Shown one piece after another: positions 26,780-39,696 of a stretch of DNA of 64,000 nt. The notes under the pieces were generated by a model. That model saw only the letters and a program-made list of their open reading frames with translations, ran no database searches and was not told the DNA's origin. Position numbers and translations under genes: made by a program. Origin of the DNA: Sipunculus nudus (Eukaryota > Annelida > Sipuncula > Golfingiida > Sipunculidae); contig CM049311.1 in NCBI GenBank assembly GCA_026874595.1, positions 71,098,453 through 71,162,452 on the forward strand. The letters are read 5' to 3'. The stretch's first letter is position 1; every line of letters begins with the position of its first letter.

Positions 26780-28870
26780 ATTGATTGATTACCTTTATTT
26801 CCTTCAAGTCTGAAGAGCCTCAACACAATATACAAAGGTTTACATGAAAATACAAACTGTGCAATACAATGTAAAATAGGTGAGAGATAAATATAGAAAA
26901 TGTCCTTGGTGCGTAATATTAATATAACAGTGTATATTTATCCATAAATGAACATGGCATACAAACTCATGCAAAACCAATGTTTTGCCACATAGACATG
27001 TAACCACAGTGATCTCATCCTCATCCTAAACGATTTCCCAAACATCAGATAGTCTAATGCTGGCAGCCAGAGCGCATTAACGAAATGTCTAACACTGTAT
27101 GAAATATTTAAAACATATTGAAGAAACCATTTTTGCTCATCTTCTGCCATAAGATGAATTTCAGCACGGAATAATTAAGAAATTAATGTCAGATAGTCTA
27201 TATTTTGTAAATAAGAGCCTATATGTACACTGAATGAATTATTTATTTCATTCCATAATATCTCTCTTATTTGAAGTCTGGTCACACGAGATAATCACGT
27301 GTTATTGGATTATTGAAAATTTTCCCAAATTAATGACATAAACCCAAAAATGTAAGTTTTCAATAACGACAAAACATGAAAGGAGAAACACAGCAAATGG
27401 CCTTGCCCTGTTAATGGACAATGGAAACAGACATATGGAAGAAGGAAGGAAACAATAACATTTTACAAGGTGAAACATGTTAAAGACTGGATCATACCAG
27501 GATCTTTCCCAATATTAGTTTAGTTCATATTCAACTATACAGAAGCGGATCCAGGGGGGGTCCAGGGGGTCCGAACCCCCCCCTTTTTCACCAGAAACAA
27601 CCTTTTTTAAGGGCTTCAGACAACATTTTGCCGCCTGGACACCCCCTTTTTCAGACCTGAGGACCTTTTTTTAGGGTTTTCATTTGTCCTCCTGGGTTGG
27701 ACCTCCCCTTTCCCTAAATCCTGGATCCGCCCCTGCTATATTACTAGTAACGACTGACTGCCATAACCATTTATGGAGAAAATACTATCTTGTGACCTGA
27801 AAAATCCCTTGAGATTATACTTCCCTTCTACTGTACATATATCTGCTACAACACCAATACTTTAAGTGCTTAATGAAAAAATATCTAGTCTTGTTTTTGC
27901 TATGTGATAAGTTGGTGATTCATGTACGGTGCAGATGTTGTGAAGAAACAACAATATACTCCTTTAAATGAATGCACTTATCCAGGGAACCCCTAGTGCT
28001 GGTGCTTATATGAAGCCCCTGCATGTGTTTAATGGAGAATCTGTGAAATCTTTCTGAAGAAAGCAAATCTTTTTGTGACATAGAGCACCAGAGTTCAGAT
28101 CCACATAACACCCTCGGGAGAACAACTGTTTTGTAAACCTTTAATGAGGTATGTGAACTAAGGACTTGCGGTCAAACACCTGAACCCAATAGTGACAAAT
28201 ATGTACCCCTACCCTTGCGAAATGCCTCACCTATTTGGCCTGAAAAAGAAAGGGTCACCTCAATTTGCAAGCCCAGATGCTAATGTTTTCTAAACTGTCC
28301 AACTGTTTTTTTCCTAATACCCATCAACGTTTTTTATGAAATTTACTGAACGCTTTTTGAGATTCCCTTAAAACTATACTACTATTTTTTAGGATAAAAA
28401 ATAAAACGCCACCTCTGGGAATACGTGTAACAAATGTTAAGCCTTTTCTGTAGTACATATGGTGACCATGACATTAAGACAACATCATCTGCTTGTGCAG
28501 GTGACCTCACATACGTTTCTCTTACTTTGGTTCCATACCCACATTGCCGAAGTTAAACCAAAAGAGCATTAATGTACAATAGGTAAAGCCAAGGTGAGAG
28601 GGCACCACCTTGACCCACTGATTGATTTACCGTTAACCAGTGGCTATAAGTAGCTTTGATCCATAAAGTGCTGGAAGTATTGTTGTACGCATCTGCAATT
28701 GATCTCCAGAGTTTCTCATTTATCCAAAATCTGTATAATTTCACTAACGAGCCAGTCTGCCATACAGTGTCAAAAGCCTTAGTGGCATCCAGGAAGTATG
28801 TATAAATCTTTGATCCTCTTTCAATTGAATGGCTATCACATTCATTAAGATTAAAAGACGTATGCAGAAA
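26780..28870 (-). pseudogene. Degenerate LINE (non-LTR retrotransposon) reverse transcriptase
   Basis: Read on the minus strand from about 28870, a frame contains FLDATKAFDTVW (RT motif A), then QGGALSPWLY (motif B), then AQADDVVLMS (motif C, with QADD where YADD is usual) near 28470-28500. Stops break the frame between motifs. Further 3', at 28111-27920, the piece LCGSELWCSMS...RFSIKHMQGLH matches the conserved segment after the RT domain in several LINE clades. A last fragment lies at 27150-26938. Frameshifts, stops and a TIR insertion at 27540-27735 show it is dead. The N-terminal endonuclease and upstream RT are missing because the copy stops where the Helentron-like element at 28875 begins. 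Confidence 0.8.
27540..27735. mobile_element. 196-bp TIR element (CAG...CTG ends) in the LINE
   Basis: The left end is cagaagcggatccagg and the right end cctggatccgcccctg, which are inverted copies of each other except for two bases. Flanking CTATA occurs at 27535-27539 and again at 27736-27740, a perfect 5-bp direct repeat consistent with target-site duplication. The interior is G/C-tract rich and non-coding. The terminal core GGATCCAGG also occurs in a solo context at 36403-36415. Confidence 0.75.
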
Positions 28871-28874
28871 CTAA

Positions 28875-31519
28875 CAAGGGACCCATGGGTCACGGCGCTC
28901 AGCTGTTATATATGATAAAAAATATGATTTGGGAAAGAGGCACATGCTTGTTTTGTGTGGTAATAAATATAAGCTTTATTTTGAGTTGTTGGTGTTTAGC
29001 GTATGTATGATTTTGATAGTATCTTTGGAGACAGGGAAGAGGATTGATTTCATTTATTTTATTAACAAATGGAGTGTTATTGTCACACAGATTTTGACTT
29101 GGCCATATAACTTATAAGCAGCACATATTATAAAAGAGTTTAACTATTTATTAAAATTTAATAACAAATACTGTTCCAATATAATTTTTATTTTAAAAAA
29201 AAATTATAAGAAAATCATATGATTTTTTAAAATAAAATATAACTGAAATGATTATTGAAATAATATGAATACATTTTGAAAGTATTTGCACTGGTATTCA
29301 AATACTTTCATTTTTACCTGAATTCCCATTCTTATGCAATAAAATTTATTAATGCAGTACATATTCATATTTATGTTCAAATACATTTGCAAAGCATTCA
29401 CACCATGTCTAGTATTTATTCAGTTTTTGCCAAACAAAGATGTTGAGAATCCAGAATATACAAAATTCACAGATTTAAATAATGATCATTAGTACCTGGT
29501 TTTATGGCTTTTATTTATATTTAAAAAAATAAATGTAATATATTCACTTTGGACTACTTTCACATCAATCTACACACTAGACACAGTAGGAATCTACATT
29601 AATATTATCAACTGCATCTTTGATTATCATTAATTTCCTTCATATGATCCCTAATGATTAGTAATTAATAATATGATTTATTTTTTTATCATTAAAATTT
29701 CACTGAAACATACCATAGGTGACTGCATGGTGTTATTTCGAATAACACTGACATTGACATTCTATCCATCCATACAAGATTCGTACATCATCAGTAACTG
29801 CAAGTTAATTTTCTGTTACTCATCAACTAACAAATTCCTTTTCTTTTAATTTTTCTTTAATTTGTTATAAAAAACCAATACAAAATTATAAATTTATTGT
29901 TTATTGTTATGTTGTTTTTCAAAACTAATAGATGAGTTGGGTTGGACACCTGGATCAACTGTGGCTGGGCATTAGCTGCCTGGCTGCCCCAGTGTATGCT
30001 TCGCTCAAGCATGCATAATCTGTTGAAAGGTCAACAAGGTCAACATACAGGTGACTGAAGAGGGGCTGGATTAAGCCTGGGTCTGACATGGTCTCATATA
30101 AACATTAATAAAAGCTACAATATTTGGCCAATTTCTTTCAGCTTTCTAAACTACAAAGATGAAATCCTTATGTGTGCATGATATGAAAATTATATCAACA
30201 GTGCTCTCAGGAAACAAACGTGCCATGGTCAAAGTTGGGCAAAATTTAAGGTACTAATTTTATATTTATACTAATAACTTATAAAATTTGAAAAATTCAG
30301 AACTAATTTTTGGTATTCAATTGAATCTTGATTAAATAATGTTACATCCCTGACAAAAAATCTCTAGCTTCAGCAATCCTCTTGTTAAGGGAGTAAATAT
30401 ATTTCTTGATTTTTTAAAAAGTGCATTCTGTTTGGGCCCATATCTTAAAACAATTATGCAATACTGACATCATTTCTGGCATGTGCATAGCGAATGTATA
30501 GAAAAATATGTATATTATATATGATCAAAGTCAGATCAGTGGTTTTGATATTAGGCAGTCTTACAGTGTAACAATGGGTTTTTAATGGAAAAATGAAGTT
30601 TTTTATTCATATTTCAAAGGAATTAAGTCCTAGTGATAAAATTCTTGGCATGGTAGGGGATTTTGGAGACATCTAACTGTATGCTAAATTTAAGGAACTT
30701 AGAGCTGAAGCTGGGGAGCTGAGCTCTAGCACACTGCATAACACTAGCTTAGTGTAAACTTGATGTGACATGGTGCTTGAAAACTTGAATAAAATCTACA
30801 GTTTTTGATCACCCGGTTTCAAATTTTTGGTGTTAACAGACAAAATGCTAACAAAAACATGCTGTAAAAATTAAATCCACAGTACTTACAGGAAAAAAAA
30901 CATGCCATGGTCAAATTTGGGCAAAATATAAGGTACCAATTTTATATTTTTGCCAATATTTAAAAAAATTTAACAGATTTTGATCTAATTTTTGGTATAC
31001 AATTAAATTTTGATCAATAAAGTTGTATTACTGAAAAAAAGTCCCTACCTTTAACACTTTTGGTCTTAAGTGACCAAATATCTTTCCTGATTTTTTTACA
31101 AAGTCCATTATGTTTGGGCCCATAACTTTTTAAAATTAAATAATACTGACTTAATTTCTGGCATGTACATAGGAACTATATAGAGGAATATTTATGGTAA
31201 ATATGAAGAAAACCAGATGAGTGGCAGTCCTGAAGTGTGAAAATAAATTTCTAATAAAAAATTGAGGTTTATCCTTAATATCTCGAAGGAATGAAGTCCT
31301 ATTGACCCAATTTTTGGCATGGTAGGAGATTTTTGGGACATCTAACTGTATGGCAAATTTCAGATTCGTCGGTCCAATGTTGTCGAAACATGCCAGTCTT
31401 ACGGACAGACATCCGGACAGACAGACAAAAGGACGGATGGACGGCTAGACAGACGGACGGACGACGGACAATGGACCACGAATATAGCTCAGATGACTTA
31501 TAGTCAGCTGAGCTAAAAA
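28875..31519 (-). mobile_element. Helentron-like element with duplicated core
   Basis: The left end is caagggacccatgggtcacg followed by gcgctcagctg. The right end holds a GACGGAC-rich stretch, agctcagatgacttatagtc and agctgagctaaaaa. The core block (acgtgccatggtcaaagttgg ... tggcatgtacataggaac) is present twice, at about 30095-30720 and 30760-31519. No intact frame remains. Its left end abuts the LINE remnant, which it appears to have cut. Confidence 0.65.
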
Positions 31520-34500
31520 CTAAAGGACGGATGGTGGGTATACCATAATACTCCAGTCAAATGACAGGAAAAAAAACAATCACTAGTTTTTCGGTGTAAC
31601 TGTTGATGAAACAGTAGGAAATTCAAAGTACAATTAAAATTTCAGTGACATCAATTTTACCAACAAACACGAGTATATTTATGCATTTTGTATTACTCAA
31701 CTGCACTCTGATGAACTAATTCCTGTCAAGGGCAATATATACCTACAGATGACAGTACAATGAGGCTATAGGCGAGACCGTCACCTACAGTGCAATAGGT
31801 TCATTACATAAGTATACACAATCTGGCCTTGGTTGATGGGGATTTTACTTGGCAGGCCCCAGGGCCAGGTGTGTTATTTGTGCAGTTTGTTATAAAGGTA
31901 AGAGGCACTGGTCAATAAAATTTACCAGAGCCTGCTTTGATGTGTGGAATGTGCAGCCAAAAAATCTGCATCCAGTGGGATGTTCATGGTCTCAAAACCT
32001 ATCATCCAAAACAAATCTTGAGCATCAGAAACACTTTCTTACACATCCCTGTAAAATATGCAGGTCTTGGGAGGTTTTCTACACAGTATAAACCAACTGA
32101 GAGGCTCAGCTGCCTTCTTTCAAATCAGGGCTGTATCAGTTTGTCAGCATGTTTTTAATATCAGGCTGTGTGTACAGGAAATTTGACAGGACTGTGGGAC
32201 TTCAGGTTGGAAGCACTTCTTTCAACAAATTGGTCAATGATGAGACAACTGTATAACATGTATCAGCAAGGCTGTCCATGAAGTCATCCACTGTACATCC
32301 CCATGCTAAAACATTAATACAAGAAAATGTGATGTGGTCTCTGTGTGCCAAGGTCAGCATATAAACCAGGCAAAGGCCTGGATTGGTCTAAAAACATTTT
32401 AAACATTCCAATGAGGGCATTTTAGGAATATGACAAGGCAATCTCTCTTACCTTAAAGCAACAAATTTGATTACATGGCAATAATTTAAATGAAGTTTTG
32501 ACTTTCCATGTGGTTATAAAAACATTTTACATGAAATTACATAAAAAATACAAATTATTGATCAAGTAATAAATCAATATGTTAAATAGAAATATGTTAT
32601 AGCAAACAATCAGTATAACATTGATCCATCATGCGACTAGGAATATTACAGGATAATATTAACCTGCATGGTGTAATAAAAAAAAAAAACTATTCAGACC
32701 AGCTGTATTGCAGATTATCAACATGATCTAAACAAACATGAACTTGGTACTGTGGAAATAAACAATATGACCAAGAGTGTTTGTTTATGGGCATTTGGTG
32801 TAGATAAGACTTGTGGAGGACTTACTTAAGCTTCGTGATTATGCAGTTCTCAGAATAGGTCAAAGATTCTGACATTTATAAGTGTTTACGATGGTGCTTT
32901 TGTTTGCCATATCCTCATGTTTACAGGATCTACCTTTACGTCAAACGAGTCTCAAACGGTTCTTGCAAACAGACCTTTGGTTTTGCTTCCTGTTTCTCCA
33001 GGTTGTCGAAGTGCATTATTGACTTCTCAAGGAAACAACAACAGCTACTCAATTAAATTCTTATTCTTAAATGCAACGATCTGTTTAATGTGTATTTTGA
33101 TGTTATCACCTGTTACACTTTAAAACTGATAACTTGATGACTTAGTTTTTCATTTGATGCTGGGTTTTTTTATCACAAGGCTTTACTTAACTCTACAATC
33201 AAATATATCTTGAACTGTCAGGCTGCTGGTATTATAAATGGAATAACATATCTTTTCACTTGTGCCTCTTCTACTATAAGCTTTCATTCCTAAGTCTGTC
33301 TAGCTGTTATGAGGACTAGAAAATCAATTCTGAACATATTAATCTGAATTTAGAAACTGCCATGTAGCATCCTATTTACAAAACAAATGCAATATGTTTT
33401 TGAAAAATAAAGTTAAAAAAGTTTTCAGTGTACTTTAATCTTAACAGCCTCATCAGGGCCCATTTCTCAATAGTGTTTCTTTGAAATTTATTCACAACTT
33501 CTTGCAAAACAGACACAAACAGATAGATGTTAAAAAAAAGAGAGTATAAAGAAGTTAACCATGCCCCTAAACCCATACCTAAATAATTTCCAGAATGTGA
33601 AATTTCTTGTACACAGATAGAGGAACAGACAAACAGTCACAGATAAAAACATAACCTGCACTGGGAATCAACTTGGGATGTAACTGCCCTTACAAGTTTG
33701 TTGTTTGAGCTGAGGCCGGTTTGTGTGAAACACCTCACAGAAGCAATGGTGAGCATCATTAGGATAACGGACCCCGGCAGGATGAGTGGGGTTACTGGAA
33801 ACAGGTGGTTCTAAACACTGACACACTTTTTAAAGAATGGCTAGTTTCACAGAATCATTATGACAGGGTTAATGGAACAACTGCTGAAACTGAATGGGGG
33901 ACTTCTAATCAGGTAGCGTGGAATTGTGGGTAAAACCTCAATTGCGTTAATTTCCTCACATTAACAAACCATAAAGTTTTCCTTAAATGCAAGGGTACTT
34001 AATTGATCTGCCAAGGGCCTGGTTGCAATTTTACATCTATTTTTCATGTTATAGAAATTTATTTTTAAAACTTCCTTTCAAACCAGGACTCTTCAATCCT
34101 GAGTTGACTGATGAATCAAGACACAATCACATCAGGCTTTGCTGAATTTTATTGTATTTTTGGCTGGTTTTTATTCTGTTTTTAACCTTTCATGCATATT
34201 AAGTCAGTCAAGTTGGTTTGGGGACCAGTTTCCAAAGTTGCCCAATGTGCTGGTTGTCAATAAAGAAGGAGCCAAATAAAAGAAGCCAATAACAACAAGG
34301 TCTGAATTGAATCTGGACATTATATAAATCAATCAGATTTATGATTACAGCACTGAATGGGGTTTATTCTGTATGGATGCTATTGGTTTATGAAATCATA
34401 GCCATAATCTCTACAACTTAAGTATACAGTAAAACTTGGCTGACATGATCGCCTGCAGCACTAGTTTAAATCTGTACATTTCTGACAACCCATTTAATGC

Positions 34501-35690
34501 TTGGCTAAAAGAAACAGTTATCCTTACAGACAGACTGTCTAGGCCTACTGGGAAGTCTTCAGGGAGAAGATATTAATTTATATAAAATAAACTTTACCAT
34601 AACATTTAAATACTAGTAATAATATCAAACTGAAGCAACTTTTTATCAAACTATTCACTCATATACTGAAAATAGTATAAAATTACTGCCACTTATCATA
34701 ACACTAGTAATCACACCAAATTATAGAAGAGAAACAGTTAGCAATATCTATGATGACAGGTCCATTGACATAGAGTATATTTTGATAACATATTAACTGA
34801 TATATTAATAATATATACACTAAAACAGACACACCAAAATACCAATGTTATCTATATACTGACAGCAGATACACTGAAATTCCAGTTGGTCAGCAGAAAA
34901 TAGAAATATTTTTAAATCTAAGGTAAAATAATGCAACAGCATTGTATGTTATCTGTAAATGAATAAATAAAAGGATAAGTAGAGGGATAAATGGAAATGA
35001 TTGAAACACATTTTCAACAAGGATCAAGCCCACAAGAGTCACCAGTAATGACAGCACTTCCAGCACCAGGGTCATGTATTTACCATTCCTGACACTTAAT
35101 GACAGCAGTTTTATTTCAAATGTGGTTTGAAATAAGGAATATGATCTTTTCATTCAACTTTCACATGGATTTGGACACACCATAAAGAAGAGTCTAACAG
35201 AGTGGTTACCCTGTCAAAGACATCATCTATCTATCATATGCTACAGATCGTATCACCCCTAACCCACCGCAGGGGTCAGATGACCTCTAACTTCCTGAAG
35301 GTCAAGCAATCAGGAACCCTGCCATTAGCCCAGAGGCCATTCCTGTGTTTATCAACTTGGGACTGTAACTTATGGCCTGCAACAATGCAGGAGCGCAGGA
35401 ATGTCACCATTACTATGCCAGCACTGACCAACCCTTTATTAGAGAGGCTGTCAGAACCCGACATTGAGTTGTTGGTAGTGGTTTGTCATGTCTGACAGAC
35501 AAGTCAAACAGCTTCCAGCAAAGGCAAACACCTAAGTTATCACCACAAATATTACATGTACTCTGCTTGCTCCCTGGCCAGGTTGCCTGATGCAACATCC
35601 CTGTCTTAATTAATGAGTTATATGAGATCTCACTGATTATGTAAAGACTGGGCACTACTTTATTAATAAATGAAGTAAATCTGTGATACT
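31520..35690. other. Gene-poor stretch
   Basis: Two GC-richer patches (about 31850-32160 and 35200-35660) carry open frames of 60-97 codons on both strands, but none shows a recognisable domain or a clear exon boundary. No supported gene. Confidence 0.35.
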
Positions 35691-36005
35691 TTCACACCGT
35701 TTTACTTCACATATCTGATAAAAGAGGAATATGAGACTTCAGTTAGGTTATATCTATTATCACATATCTGATTAGTGACGACTATGAGATTTCATGGAGT
35801 TTATGATGCTCATACACCTTTCTGCTTCACAGATAAGTGAAGACCGTGAGATTTCATGGAGTTTACGATTCCCATACACCTTTCTGCTTCACAGATAAGT
35901 GAAGATCATGAGATTTCATGGAGTGTGTGGTGACAGAACACCTCATCCCTCTGATACTCATATATTAAATTCATGAACTACTATGAGATTTCATGGATTA
36001 TAATG
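35690..36005. repeat. Tandem repeat of about 62 bp
   Basis: Units share atgagatttcatggagttta, catacacctttctgcttcac and agataagtgaag. About four to five copies are present, the middle two nearly identical and the outer ones diverged. Confidence 0.75.
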
Positions 36006-36399
36006 AACTCACTCAAAAACACATTGCTATTATTCCCCTTCAGGATAATATTTTTTAAGTGTAAGACTTAATCTTAACCAGACTGAGAATTTAAGAACAT
36101 GGTTTCAAGTCTGAGGCTCTCAATTGCTAAATTAATGCTCTCCAGACTGAGATTCTGGGACTGAGAATCTAAGAATAAGGCTTTGAGCTGTTAATGACTT
36201 AAAATCAATTTTAAAGACTTAAAAATATGTTTAAATACTTTTTAATAAAATTCTCTGAGAGGACTTAGAATAACCAATTGACATCAACCCTAATACTTGT
36301 GATTCATCATGCCTTTAATAAACACATCATCATTAATTTTTCCAATATGGAAATTACAATATACACAGTTACTCAAAGACAAAAGTTCTGCTTAACAAG

Positions 36400-36500
36400 G
36401 TGTGGATCCAGGATTTTTTGCCAAGAGGGGTCAACAGGTACAGCATCAAATTTGTCTTAAAAAAGGTTGTTGGTTAAGAGCAAGGGGGGGGGGGGGGGTA
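36400..36500. repeat. Solo GGATCCAGG element end and poly-G tract
   Basis: The sequence tgtggatccaggatttttt resembles the terminal repeat of the TIR element at 27540-27735. A G tract of about 15 bases begins near 36484. No matching right end was found, so this is a truncated or rearranged copy. Confidence 0.4.
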
Positions 36501-37059
36501 GTCTTGACCCCCAAACTGTTCTACACCCAAAACCAACCCCCTTGATCCCTTCCTGTTAACACTGATGTAAAATGTGAAACTGAAAACACTGCACACAAGA
36601 AATTTTGCTTGATTACGACAAGCTTGCATTTTGTGGATGACTACCACATGACAATCAACCCACACATGAGCAACAGAGCCTCAAGCCTAACAAGGGGTGT
36701 TCATGCATACACTTGACATTCATTTTAAATGCCAATGCCCTCAGGGTTAATTAACAGGCCATTACTTAAAATCAATCAATGTGCACTCCGATGAATTCTG
36801 ATGAAGGAGCCTCATACCAAAAAGGACATCTGGTGTTCAATATGTTCACTAATAGTGACAACACCCCAGCAGTCTAAAGGCATTAGCCACTTCAAATAAC
36901 TTTTATGAGAGCTATGCATAATTAAAACAAGTATAATACAGGTAATGATACAGGTAAAAACTAATTTTTTATATTTTATGGGTTCTCTAAAGGGTGAACC
37001 AGCACACTTTAAAGACTGCTGATTTGATGAAAGTTAAGTTTGTATAAACACACCATACA

Positions 37060-37310
37060 CAACAAGACTACTGCATGAGTACATATTAGGCCTGTCCTCA
37101 GTCCTGTGACCTCTGGCCTTATAAAATATGCAATCACTCTGCCGAGAAACTCAGGTGAGATACACTTTATGGATAGACACTCGTAGTGAATTTCAATAAA
37201 ACAAATAAAATCCCAGGTTAGCTATCATAGCAACACCAAAGTCAGGTGACCTCTGACCTCAATGAATATGCAGAGGATTGAACTCTGGTGAGGTACTTTA
37301 TTAAATGTTA
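37060..37310. repeat. Dispersed repeat with GTGACCTCTGACCT units
   Basis: This third copy of the 18115-18590 family has two units, at about 37105 and 37248, with gtgacctctggccttataaa and gtgacctctgacctcaatga. Confidence 0.6.
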
Positions 37311-39556
37311 TTTATGTACTCCTGGTAAGTATTGATCAGGGTTTATCATCAGAGATATTGGCATATGAGTAGTGTAGCAATTTACTTTTAGAATAATTAG
37401 ATTAATTAAGATTAACTATAGTTCTCATCATCTTTTGTTAATAATTTTTTTTTGTGATTTGTGAACCATCTCATGCTAATGATGTTAAGAAGTGATACAA
37501 AAGACCATTTAAACAAAGGCAAGTGTGACCAAGCCATCAGATTATAGTACAGTAACAGTGAGTAACTAGGGAATGTAGCATTTCATGTTATAAGCTGTGA
37601 CCCAAATCTGCTATTGAACTGCACCACAGCTTCAATTTTCAGGTACACTATTTAACTGCGAATTGTAAAGAAGAGATCAATGGTTCATTTTCCTGAAGAG
37701 ATTGTGAGTTCTGATGACATCATTTGAATTTGTGATTTTTATTACCTACTATATTATAGAGACAAGTAAACTGATATTTTGACTAATCTGACCCTTACTG
37801 GTACTGATATTTCCTTAAAACATGTGGGAATAGAATAAATAAAATATTGTAATGTCTGACTTAGCATAATTATAACTGTGACATTATCCTGGATTTAATA
37901 GCAACTATCATTTTATGGATCTAATAACAGTTGTCCAACTTTTGATACAATTAAACCAGACTAGTGTTCTTTGATCAAACAAATAAACAGATAATTAAAT
38001 ATAAAATATTCTAGGCCCTTAATTCCTATGTTTGGCTGAAAAACTACTAATTGTATTCATTATGTAATCTCCCTTCTTTGTCCCCCCCCCCCCCTCTATC
38101 AGTGAAAACCAAGCTGAGGTATCATTCTGTTTTAAAACTTACTGAACAAAAATGTGAAAGAAGAATCCATGCTGCCATCTGTAGGCGACTTCAGAAACTA
38201 CATCTGCACAACTACATTTAGTCTTGAGTCAAAGATGTAAGCATCAATCATAGAGACAAAATTATGTCACACTTGTTATATGTCCTCTAGCCCTGCTCCA
38301 ACACTTAAGACTCATTTCTGATTAGTGCAACTGAGCCCTAGAGAGCAGATTTAATTATTTTAACTGGAATATCACCAATGGAAAAATCTGACAATTATAT
38401 CTTAGAATTAGAATTGATTTTGCATGAAAACATTGTTAAGAGTGAGCATATAGAAGTGATCCATCATAAGCTCCTGATAATGTTCCCTATGAAATTACTG
38501 TGAGGTATAATGGACAGAATTTGTTTATATATTATTCCCCAAATCCTGATCTGAGTTCACCACATGAAAGTTTAAAACACATACTAATGGATTTACAACG
38601 AATGACATTTCAACAGAGTCATACTGTTGTGAACTGCTCTTCACTTCTCTAACCTGACACTACAGTACTGATGTGTTAAAACTGAGTATCTGACCTTCGT
38701 CGGTCTTCCTCATCTTTTCCTTTCTGAAGAAACATTTCAAACCTCGAAGCTGGCATCCACTTTACTGCTGACCTTGGCAGCACAGATTTTTTTTCAGTTC
38801 TTCATTAGTCCTCTTCCATTCAACTTTCCAAAGTGAGAGCGTGTCCTCCTTTTCCAAACTGGACAGAGGTCTTGGGTTTCAGGGCATTCAAGGAACAGGT
38901 TGCAATAGGAGAAATTTCTGAAGAATTTTTCTCTGCCGGTGCAATATTTTCATCTAGTGCTGTGAGTGGCAGTTAGCACAACATACAATCAAAGTATCTG
39001 AGGTGTAATGATTGAGTTTTGCATCACAATATGGCTGAGCTTTGCATCACATTATGGCTGATCAAAATAATATTTCTCTATGGTGTACACATGTTGAAAT
39101 TAATCCAATGTATGTATTGGGAAGATGAGAGGCAAACACAATTGATAATAATAATTGTAATGTACTTCCAGTTATACTGCATACGGTAGTAGGTGGTATA
39201 TAAACAAAACAGTTTTTGTGGGTCACAGAGTAATTTCTTGACATGAAATAACACACATCACAAAAAGACTGGTATGAAATACAGTGGTGGTTAAAAATTA
39301 GTGTAGATAGAATTCTTTCTGTTTATTTAGGGTCAAATAGGACTGTTACAGAAATAGCCCTGAAAGTGAATTTCGCTTGGAAGAACTAATCCCACAAAAA
39401 GCCTACTTTTTAAAAGGCTGCAAATCAAACACCCGCTTCCAGTGTTTAATTGTCAAGATATCAAGTTAATACAGCTGTGTGATGCATGATGCACTTGAAT
39501 ATAACATTGTGATCCACTGCAGCATCATTACACCTCTATATAAAAGTAACACCTAC
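37311..39556. other. Presumed TNPO3 intron 16 (5' part), no recognised exon
   Basis: The next TNPO3 exon should lie in this direction, but I recognised none. A coding-like patch on the minus strand at about 38690-38960 has two overlapping open frames without recognisable homology. A poly-C run of about 13 lies near 38081-38095. Confidence 0.35.
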
Positions 39557-39696
39557 CTAAATATTCCGTGTGGTGCTCAATCCACTCGCACAACTCTCCG
39601 ATCAATTGAATGCTGGTCAGGTGCACCATGATGTGTGTGTCTGCGGGGAGGTTGAGTACTGCATCAATCACCTGAGGCACGATGTCACTTTCTTCT
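39557..39696 (-). CDS. TNPO3: TNPO3 exon 16
   Basis: One base completes a Pro codon; then [17 protein letters not shown] and [20 protein letters not shown] plus one base. It corresponds to human [26 protein letters not shown]...QFL. Acceptor gtaacag, donor gtaggt. This is the last exon I can identify; intron 15 is 5.3 kb. Confidence 0.94.

Noticed and set aside
35202-35495. 97-codon plus-strand frame in a GC-richer patch, with minus-strand frames overlapping it
   Set aside because: No domain, no exon borders that join to a neighbour, and frames are open on both strands, which fits composition rather than coding.
38143-38203. Candidate TNPO3 exon 17 on the minus strand: a 61-bp open segment with a strong donor (gtaagt) and the right phase, giving Asp at the junction
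   Set aside because: The translation (VVSEVAYRWQHGFFFHIF) does not resemble the conserved TNPO3 segment expected here, and the acceptor lacks a good pyrimidine tract.
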